This document shows, in pieces, positions 33,128 through 39,153 of a DNA stretch of 39,153 bases (position 1 is the first letter of the stretch; every line of letters starts with the position of its first letter). The DNA is from a virus. The notes below the pieces were generated by a model. It searched no databases. It was not told the DNA's origin and saw only the letters and a program-made list of their open reading frames with translations. The translations under genes were made by a program, and so were the position numbers. The stretch is from positions 1 to 39,153 of IMG/VR virus record IMGVR_UViG_3300033153_000778. The stretch is one strand, 5' to 3'.

Positions 33128-34377
33128 CAGTATTGTCCATCCATTGTAATAGGTAAGGTAAGACCTATGAGTCTCATATCTTTCCCAGCTTCAGTATCAT
33201 ACCGTAAGCCTAGTGCCTTCCCGTTACCACGTATCTTAATCCTAGTAACCACAACGTCAGACATAGCACTAAAGGAACCATCATCTTCTGCTAGGGGGTC
33301 TCTGAATCTATAAGCTTGTCTCTGTCTACCTACTTTACTATTACCTACTACTGAGTTCCATCCCCACTGTGGAGTAAGGAGTGCACTAGATGGGTATGTG
33401 TATATAGGTGTACCATCGCCATCTACACCTGAGACTGTCTGTTCAGTAAACTCAAAGTAGTTAGTAACGTAAGGGGCTGCCTTATCAAACTGTGGGTTAT
33501 CTAATGTCAGTGCTGCTAACTCTAGGTGACCCTCTATGGGAGAGGCTCCAAAGTCTACAAAATCTGCATCGTTAAACTCTGCTACACTATATAACGGTGT
33601 TACTCCGTCATCATTGTACGTAAGGAACTTAGTACTATTTGCTGTATTAGATGCTTGAGAGAAGAAAGGGAACGCTAACCTAGCTGTAGCTGTAAGGGCT
33701 ACGTTCTCTGTGTCAAAGTAGTGTGGATACCAAGCACCACCTTTAAACCTAAGGTTCAATGAGTGTTGTAGTTTATTAACTGTACCGTAGTAAAAGCTAT
33801 ACAGCTTCTCTTTATTATCATAGAGAGATACTGAGTTCTGTACCTCAGCCAGAGGTATGTCATTATAGTAACTATCAATAGACCCCTCTGTTATATTAGT
33901 AGCTACTACCCTTCTTGATTCTTGGGTAGCACCTACTTGGTAGATACCATCGTTAGCTGCATAGATAACTGTATCATCTACATCTATTACTGATCTCTTA
34001 GATACACAGCCTATCTTAGTAACTCTGGATACTACGTAGGAGATAGGGGCAAAGCCCTCTGACCCACCAGAGATAGCCCATACACCATTGTCTGCTACGA
34101 CTAGGAGTGCAGATGTAAGAGGTATCAGCTTTAATACTTTACCTAGTTCAGATATCTTAACTGTTCCACCGTCACTGTCGATTAAACTATTGATCTCTTC
34201 GGCAGTAGGGTCAGCCTCTTGATAGCACTTACCTGCTCTGTTTATATCTGTTAGTACCTGTGAGTAGAATAAGGTAGTACTCCATCGGGTACTTTGTACC
34301 CCTGCATACCACACTCTTCCAAAAGCAAAGGCTACTTCCTCAGGTCTGTTGTCTGTTGTCTCTATTGTTATAGCCAT
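33127..34377 (-). CDS. Tail nozzle protein, C-terminal part (T7 gp12-like)
   Basis: A 416-residue beta-rich protein. Its opening, RPEEVAFAFGRVWYAGVQSTRW, followed by TLFYSQVL, matches the beta-propeller part of T7-like tail tubular protein B. The N-terminal half is the separate gene just upstream, whose stop ends one base before this ATG. Together they total 747 residues, near T7 gp12 (794). No strong ribosome site precedes it, so it probably relies on coupling. Confidence 0.78.
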   Translation of the reverse strand: MAITIETTDNRPEEVAFAFGRVWYAGVQSTRWSTTLFYSQVLTDINRAGKCYQEADPTAEEINSLIDSDGGTVKISELGKVLKLIPLTSALLVVADNGVWAISGGSEGFAPISYVVSRVTKIGCVSKRSVIDVDDTVIYAANDGIYQVGATQESRRVVATNITEGSIDSYYNDIPLAEVQNSVSLYDNKEKLYSFYYGTVNKLQHSLNLRFKGGAWYPHYFDTENVALTATARLAFPFFSQASNTANSTKFLTYNDDGVTPLYSVAEFNDADFVDFGASPIEGHLELAALTLDNPQFDKAAPYVTNYFEFTEQTVSGVDGDGTPIYTYPSSALLTPQWGWNSVVGNSKVGRQRQAYRFRDPLAEDDGSFSAMSDVVVTRIKIRGNGKALGLRYDTEAGKDMRLIGLTLPITMDGQY

Positions 34378-34378
34378 A

Positions 34379-35374
34379 TTAAGGTAGCCACTCTGGGTCT
34401 AGGGGTTCTTTCCACCATATAGGATCTACAGTGTCACTAAATGTCTCTGACGTACCTGCTGTTACTGCGCCACCGTTGGCTGCCCAGTACCCACCACTTG
34501 CATCTACAGTTCCATTACGTAGCCCTTCATAGTCTATATAGAAAGGGTTAATAACAAAGTGTCCTTTAGGTGCTGGAGTATTTCCTAGTGTAAGGTCAAG
34601 TAAGTAGTCTGCATCGTAGATAAGGTTACCATCTCCATCATCTACTACACCTAGTAGTGCTATGTCAGCATTGCTAGGGTACGCGCTGTTTGTTGTATTA
34701 AACTGTGCAATAGGATCTACAAAGGAACCTGCTGCTACTATACGTCTAGTCTGTGCCCATCCTTGGTTGTTCAGGTTATAGTCATGCTCCTGTGCGTTAG
34801 TAGCCGGGCGTTCATCTACCTCTAATGAGTCATCAATACCAGTAAGATCTCTAATAGATAAGCCTACTACTGTGCCAGATACAGTGCTTGTGTCTGGGTC
34901 ATACGCTAGGTAGAAGGGGGTAATCTCTCTGCCTACTACAAATAACTTACCCTCTCCGCCAGCCATAGAGACTGGAGCTGTTTCAACTGTAGAGAATGCA
35001 GGTGCTACCATAGTATCTAGGTCAAAAGTAAACTGTTTAATACCTGCTGCTACACTAGTGGCTCCATCTTCAAAGAAGAATAGGGTTGCCCCTATCTGGA
35101 ATACGTGTAGGTTTAAGTCACCATCACCATTCACTGAGTCCCACTTGGTGTACGCTGTAGCATTAGTATCAGTAACATCTTCTGTAAGGGAAAAGAATGA
35201 AGACCCTACTTCTTTATTAATACCTAACCTACGTTGACGCACAGAGCCGTCATCATTAAAGGTGAAGTTTAACTCAGACACAGTACTGCCCTCAATAGGA
35301 GTTAGCTTAGATTGCTCTGTAACTAATCCTTTTGAAGGTGATAGTAACTGCTTTATTCCAGAAGCTCTTGGCAT
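34379..35374 (-). CDS. Tail nozzle protein, N-terminal part (T7 gp12-like)
   Basis: A 331-residue protein starting with a KGLVTEQSKLTPIEGSTVSELNFTFNDDG segment (read in parts), the usual beginning of T7-like nozzle proteins, with RQRRLG following. It ends DPEWLP just before the C-terminal gene begins, in a different frame. Probably forms the nozzle ring with that product. Confidence 0.78.
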   Translation of the reverse strand: MPRASGIKQLLSPSKGLVTEQSKLTPIEGSTVSELNFTFNDDGSVRQRRLGINKEVGSSFFSLTEDVTDTNATAYTKWDSVNGDGDLNLHVFQIGATLFFFEDGATSVAAGIKQFTFDLDTMVAPAFSTVETAPVSMAGGEGKLFVVGREITPFYLAYDPDTSTVSGTVVGLSIRDLTGIDDSLEVDERPATNAQEHDYNLNNQGWAQTRRIVAAGSFVDPIAQFNTTNSAYPSNADIALLGVVDDGDGNLIYDADYLLDLTLGNTPAPKGHFVINPFYIDYEGLRNGTVDASGGYWAANGGAVTAGTSETFSDTVDPIWWKEPLDPEWLP

Positions 35375-35377
35375 TCT

Positions 35378-35584
35378 TTATCCTAAGTGGTTATTAATAG
35401 CTCTCTGTGCTGCATCGTGTGATGTATACATACCACCCATACCTTTTGGTGGGTGCCCTCCCTCTGACCTATGGATCGAGTACAAGGCAGGCCATGTCTT
35501 ATCTGCTTTAACGATTAGTTTATTCTTGTTGTTACGTATCTGTTCTATAGTTTCACGCTGAGGTTTTTCGGTCTTACCTGTCAT
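35378..35584 (-). CDS. Small basic hypothetical protein, 68 aa
   Basis: Located between tail tube A and the nozzle. Basic N-terminal half (RNNKNKLIVKADK), then a glycine- and histidine-rich part with WPALYSIHRSEGGHPPKGMGGMYTS. It looks like a compact beta domain. No family is recognised. Its ATG overlaps the preceding gene's stop by one base. Confidence 0.65.
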   Translation of the reverse strand: MTGKTEKPQRETIEQIRNNKNKLIVKADKTWPALYSIHRSEGGHPPKGMGGMYTSHDAAQRAINNHLG

Positions 35585-36345
35585 TACTTTCTCCCAAAGC
35601 CGGGTATGGCTTGTTTATTAATTTTGTCTATCTTGGATCTTTGCACAGCCATAGAGACTAGGGCTCTCTTAGCATCAACAGGGCTGTCTACCTGCTTGAG
35701 TCTTAAGTGGCTCTCTCTGTTTAGCTCTGCTTGGAATAGGGGGTACATTCCTTCAGGAAAATCAGGGATGTATTGGTCATCTAAACTAAACACGCTAGAC
35801 TTAACAGCGTAGATAGTGTTGTTTGTTTGTTGTAACGTAGTGTCGTTGTTGATGTCGTATGAATCAAAAACAAGGTGCTCGTTATCAAAGGATGTATAGT
35901 ATGTAGGGTCACTGTTAGTCTTAATGAACATCCGTACATCATCGAAGGATAATACTTCTACTGTATCACTCTCCATAGACTCTGTGTACACACCGTTGTC
36001 ATCCTTCGTAAGGGTGAGCCTTCCGTTAGATAGGTTTATGAAAGCCTCTGGTGTAATCCATGTTATATCCTTACCTCTGTACTTAACCCAAAGGATTTCA
36101 CTTACTTCCTTAGGTACTTTCAGGTAGTTAGGTTTTTCACTATCTGCAAGGGAATCTAGTTTAGCTAATATCTTAGAGTGAGGCCAGTCATATATACTAT
36201 GCATGTACTCATATAGTTGAGCAGCAAAGCTCGCTATCTGTTCGCTCTCTTCTGTACCACCATCACCTAAGTATATAGTATCTATAGTATCACTATCCAT
36301 AGCCTCTAGTGTGTTCTTAACTATCTGTAATAGTGTCTTAGCCAT
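35584..36345 (-). CDS. Tail tubular protein A (T7 gp11-like)
   Basis: The 253-residue adaptor between portal and nozzle. It has the usual helical start (LLQIVKNTLEAMDSDTIDTI), EESEQIASFAAQLYEYM with WPHSK, a beta-rich middle with YLKVPKEVSEILWVKY, and a C-terminal helix (FPLFQAELNRESHLRLKQ type). Order agrees with T7. AAGAGAG lies before the ATG. Confidence 0.85.
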   Translation of the reverse strand: MAKTLLQIVKNTLEAMDSDTIDTIYLGDGGTEESEQIASFAAQLYEYMHSIYDWPHSKILAKLDSLADSEKPNYLKVPKEVSEILWVKYRGKDITWITPEAFINLSNGRLTLTKDDNGVYTESMESDTVEVLSFDDVRMFIKTNSDPTYYTSFDNEHLVFDSYDINNDTTLQQTNNTIYAVKSSVFSLDDQYIPDFPEGMYPLFQAELNRESHLRLKQVDSPVDAKRALVSMAVQRSKIDKINKQAIPGFGRK

Positions 36346-36381
36346 AGTGCTCTCTTAGTGTATTATATGTTAGACAACATT

Positions 36382-36403
36382 GGAGGGGATAAAGTTCCCC
36401 TCC
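36382..36403 (-). terminator. Hairpin after the head genes, possible partial terminator
   Basis: GGAGGGGA and TCCCCTCC pair perfectly over 8 bases with a 6-base loop, 17 bases beyond the stop of the decoration-like gene. No U-run follows on the minus strand, so complete intrinsic termination is doubtful. Place and strength recall the terminator after T7 gene 10, which lowers tail-gene expression. RNA processing or stabilising is an alternative. Confidence 0.45.
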
Positions 36404-36419
36404 TCCGAAGTTTCTTTTA

Positions 36420-36872
36420 CTACAGTACGTAGTACTCTACACGGATCTCAAACACACCAGCAGTAGCCGTACCTGTGAATGTGAATGTTAACTGTGTATC
36501 ATACTGTAACTCAGTACCGATGTAAGCTCCTGTACCTGAGCTAATACCAGCAGTCAAGGCGGAGTCGCCTATCGCTAGGAAGCCATCAACGTCTGGATTA
36601 GATCCATCAGCTTCTGAACCACCTACTGTGTAGTCTGTTGCCCCTGTTACTGCAGTAGTTACATTAACGTCACAAGACTTAATGACTGCACCCGCAGGGA
36701 TTGTTAAAACTACCTCATCATTAGCATCAGCAGTAGGTAGGTTATTGTAATCAAACTCATACTTAGCAATTTCCACTGCTGAAGTATTACCGATTACAGA
36801 ACCAACCCCCTGATCTACTGTACGAGGCCCGTAGTAGATTGAACTACCAATTGAACTCTGTTCGCGTCCCAT
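36420..36872 (-). CDS. Capsid decoration or head-fibre-like protein, 150 aa
   Basis: After a short N-terminal extension the protein is one beta-sandwich-like domain rich in Gly, Thr and Ala (VVLTIPAGAVIKSCDVNVTTAVTG, read in parts). It follows the major capsid gene by 11 bases. Such proteins commonly coat capsids; no direct proof here. Confidence 0.65.
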   Translation of the reverse strand: MGREQSSIGSSIYYGPRTVDQGVGSVIGNTSAVEIAKYEFDYNNLPTADANDEVVLTIPAGAVIKSCDVNVTTAVTGATDYTVGGSEADGSNPDVDGFLAIGDSALTAGISSGTGAYIGTELQYDTQLTFTFTGTATAGVFEIRVEYYVL

Positions 36873-36883
36873 AATTAAATCTC

Positions 36884-37864
36884 CTAGTACGCTGTGCTAG
36901 ATATAGCAATTGTAGATAATGTTTCAAGGCGTTGTGCACCGAAACCCCAACGTGCTGTAACATGAAACTCATCTCTGCGTTTACTAATGTTACGATCACC
37001 TTCTACCCGTGGCTGTCGTCTCCAAGCATTCATGAATGGCTTAAGAGAATCATCAGCTACACACATAGCAATACCAATCTTCATACCAGCAACGTGACTG
37101 TTATCAGCTCCAGCAGGAGGCAATACACCAGTAGCGGTAATAGATTCAGTAACTGCATCAGGTAACCTACTTGATACCCACATGTCAAATCCGTACATGT
37201 TGCGTAGGAACTTCCGGCCTTTTACAAAGCCTTCTCCTACCATGCCTTCAAACATAGGGTTGTTAGTGAACGCCTGAGCACCTACAGCTTTGTTGAAAGT
37301 CATCTCAGCAATAGGAGGTAGTATTAAAATACGACCCTCATCAGGCACCTTAGCCTCATCGAATGCTAGCTTAAGGTAAGCAATATCATCTAGTGATAAT
37401 ACATTACTACCCCCTGATGCTAGGATACGGTGTGCTAGGTTGTTAATCTCATTAGGATCGGCAGAAGTCTGCGCGCTCTGTTGAGATAGCATGTCAGTTT
37501 CATAGGCTTCAGCGATAGCGCGTAGGGACTGTGGAACAATCTCTGCTTCTACTGCTGCTGCTTTGTAACCGTCTTCTTTAAGTTCGTCAGAGACGTAACC
37601 ACCTGTACCTTTGTGCTCATTGATTGTCATGGTCACAGTGCCGGTATCTAGTGGACTTAAAGGAGTATCTTCACCCTCTGCAATATCATGCAAAGGCATT
37701 TGACCAACAGTGGGAATTTGAAGGAGTGAACCGTCACCGAATTCGGATACGTCTCGTGTTAAACCCTCTGGCAAAAAGCCATCTTCCAACTGCTTAAGCA
37801 GGTCGTTCGAATGTACAATCGCGCGTATAGCGGGATCTGTATTCGCAATGATGTTTCCACCCAT
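36884..37864 (-). CDS. Major capsid protein (HK97 fold)
   Basis: A 326-residue protein of capsid size with VSDELKEDGYKAAAVEAEIV (spine-helix region), ILILPPIAEMTFNKAV, an NNPMFEGMVGEGFVKG loop near residue 200, and a C-terminal DEFHVTARWGFGAQRLETL stretch. These are typical of T7-like and marine phage coats. The second ATG (37864) is chosen because AGAGG sits eight bases upstream of it but only two from the first (37870). The scaffold gene precedes it. Confidence 0.88.
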   Translation of the reverse strand: MGGNIIANTDPAIRAIVHSNDLLKQLEDGFLPEGLTRDVSEFGDGSLLQIPTVGQMPLHDIAEGEDTPLSPLDTGTVTMTINEHKGTGGYVSDELKEDGYKAAAVEAEIVPQSLRAIAEAYETDMLSQQSAQTSADPNEINNLAHRILASGGSNVLSLDDIAYLKLAFDEAKVPDEGRILILPPIAEMTFNKAVGAQAFTNNPMFEGMVGEGFVKGRKFLRNMYGFDMWVSSRLPDAVTESITATGVLPPAGADNSHVAGMKIGIAMCVADDSLKPFMNAWRRQPRVEGDRNISKRRDEFHVTARWGFGAQRLETLSTIAISSTAY

Positions 37865-37884
37865 TGTCATTTCCTCTTAAATAG

Positions 37885-38586
37885 TTATTGTTGTAGTGCT
37901 TCTAACTGTCTTACAAACTGTGCTGTCCGTTCTTTTGAAGTCAGACTTAACACAGGCTTTGTCTCAGTACCCGATGGTACTTCCTGAAAGTTAGAAGTTC
38001 GTATTGTACTAGTATGTGTAGGTGCTGGTGCTACCCTTGCTTGTATGGATGGTAAGAAGGTACGTTCAAATAACCTAGGGTTACTCTCTGCCATCTTATC
38101 TACATCCTCCATTGATAGCCCTATATCAGTAGCTACCTCCTGCATCTTCACAATGAACTCATCTCCGTATGCAGTCTGTGCTTTATTAATACACCCCGTA
38201 CGATTGGTGTTAGCTACGTCTGCACTCTTTATTGAGCTCACTTGATTACCTACTAGTTCTTTTATTTGGTCTTGTGTAAGACCTGCTTCCTGCTTCTCTC
38301 CTTGACTATTAAGCACCTCTTCTAGAGACTGAGATGTTGCTACCTTCTCATTAGCTTCGTCTAACTGAACACGTAGTTGTGCGTTCTCAGCTTCGATATT
38401 ACTAATGTGACTGTCAGCATTACTGATCTTAGTCTTCACATCTTCCATTGTTGCGAATGCTCGTTCACCTACTATAAGGGCTACGTTCTGGTCTGAACTA
38501 GGCTCTTGGTTTAGTGCTGTACTCTCCGGTACTACTGCGTCAGCCTGAGGGTCTATGGCTTGTGCGGCAAATGTATTACTAGGCAT
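37885..38586 (-). CDS. Capsid scaffolding protein
   Basis: The 233-residue, helix-rich, acidic protein has a disordered N-terminus, a coiled coil at about residues 50-95 (AENAQLRVQLDEANEKVATSQ region) and a basic C-terminal end (LTSKERTAQFVRQLEALQQ), the part that usually binds coat protein. It lies between portal and capsid genes as in T7. Confidence 0.82.
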   Translation of the reverse strand: MPSNTFAAQAIDPQADAVVPESTALNQEPSSDQNVALIVGERAFATMEDVKTKISNADSHISNIEAENAQLRVQLDEANEKVATSQSLEEVLNSQGEKQEAGLTQDQIKELVGNQVSSIKSADVANTNRTGCINKAQTAYGDEFIVKMQEVATDIGLSMEDVDKMAESNPRLFERTFLPSIQARVAPAPTHTSTIRTSNFQEVPSGTETKPVLSLTSKERTAQFVRQLEALQQ

Positions 38587-38589
38587 GGT

Positions 38590-38820
38590 CTACCCCTTCT
38601 TTGGAAATAAATTTAATATATCTTTAGCCATCTTACGTTGCCCCATTAGGTGTGCATAATGTGCAGCATACCCGGGCTCGTTGAATAGTTTCTCGTCCTC
38701 TTCCTTTGTCAGGGCTAGGTCAATCTTCTTTTCAATGGCTTCCTTTATTACATCTAAAGCGAAGTTCGCTTCATAATAATCTTGTTTAAACCTCTTCTGT
38801 ATTAGGTATAGGTCTACTCT
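38590..38820 (-). CDS. Small reading frame without a normal start codon
   Basis: An open frame of about 76 codons ends at the TAG at 38590-38592 and fills the gap between scaffold and portal. It reads VDLYLIQKRFKQDYYEANF, then an alternating acidic/basic helix, and ends MAKDILNLFPKKG. It looks like real protein, yet has no ATG, GTG or TTG in frame before codon ~61. A good AGGAGGAG site (38831-38838) leads to a TTG at 38824 in another frame. The portal stop overlaps its beginning. A rare start, a -1 ribosomal shift from the portal, or a sequence error could explain it. Confidence 0.5.
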   Translation of the reverse strand, partial: RVDLYLIQKRFKQDYYEANFALDVIKEAIEKKIDLALTKEEDEKLFNEPGYAAHYAHLMGQRKMAKDILNLFPKKG

Positions 38821-39153
38821 TCAACTGGAGCTCCTCCTGTTACGGACTGTGCTGCCTGTGTTAGTTGTTGTAGCTCTTGTTGTTCAAAGAGTCTACCGAA
38901 CTCTACGTATAACTCTAGGTCGTCTAACCCTAGTAACTCTTCATACATCTTAGCTAGCCTCTTTGAGGGGAAGTGCTGAAGCACTAACGGATCTTGTGAA
39001 GCTAGTTGTATTAGTTGAGTAGCGTTAGCTATAAGCTGCTGCTGCCTTGCAAAGTGTCTAGCTCCAATAGGAACTAACTTACCATTAATCTTAAGGTCTT
39101 CTTTAGTGATCTGTAGGAACTGTTCAACACCTACTGTCTGGTCTACTACCTTA
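38814..39153 (-). CDS. Portal (head-tail connector) protein, C-terminal part
   Basis: The gene runs off the right window edge; 112 codons are visible. They include QFLQITKEDLKINGKLVPIGARHFARQ (in parts), then QLIANATQLIQLAS, HFPSKRLAKMYEELLGL and a glutamine-rich end. The IGARHFA segment and the place before scaffold and capsid mark the T7-like portal C-terminus. The N-terminal part and start are not in the window. Confidence 0.78.
   Translation of the reverse strand, partial: KVVDQTVGVEQFLQITKEDLKINGKLVPIGARHFARQQQLIANATQLIQLASQDPLVLQHFPSKRLAKMYEELLGLDDLELYVEFGRLFEQQELQQLTQAAQSVTGGAPVEE

Noticed and set aside
1-39153. CRISPR array, insertion sequence or integrase
   Set aside because: No regularly spaced repeats, transposase or integrase motifs were seen on either strand.

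Overview
The window is most of the genome of a tailed phage of podovirus (short-tail) type with T7-like gene order. The virion genes run in the order portal, scaffold, capsid, tail tube A, nozzle, internal virion proteins, lysozyme, fibres. The replication genes are a T7 gp4-like primase-helicase, a family A DNA polymerase, a gp6-like 5'-exonuclease, an SSB with an acidic tail and a gp3-like endonuclease I. No phage RNA polymerase gene is visible, so host RNA polymerase probably does the transcription. This fits marine T7-like phages of the VpV262/SIO1 sort better than T7 itself. The family placement is inference, and the host is probably a proteobacterium that uses sigma-54.

Layout. (1) 1-1027 is a gene-free control region. 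It carries two identical tandem sequences matching the sigma-54 (RpoN) -24/-12 promoter consensus, a third match further on, a weaker one facing left, two IHF-consensus sites and a phased GTCAC/GTGAC cluster. (2) 1028-2197 holds small early genes of unknown function. (3) 2385-8677 is a tightly coupled island: two different amidoligases, a class II glutamine amidotransferase, a gamma-glutamylcyclotransferase-like enzyme, an ATP-grasp ligase and two unknown proteins. (4) 8670-18897 holds replication, recombination and nucleotide genes plus many tiny genes, and ends with two membrane proteins and a nucleotide pyrophosphohydrolase-like protein. (5) 18886-39153 is entirely minus strand and holds the virion genes from the portal C-terminus (cut by the window edge) to the tail fibres. 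The two arms converge tail to tail with a 12-base overlap.

How it may work together. If the genome is circular or circularly permuted, the control region at the left end would lie upstream of both arms. Its opposing sigma-54-type sites could then start both the rightward replication arm and the leftward virion arm. The amidoligase island looks like a small pathway that builds, trims or transfers amide (perhaps gamma-glutamyl) bonds on an unknown metabolite, peptide or cell-wall target. Gene ends overlap as ATGA/GTGA almost throughout, pointing to translational coupling. Terminase genes, a free endolysin and the portal N-terminus are not in this window.
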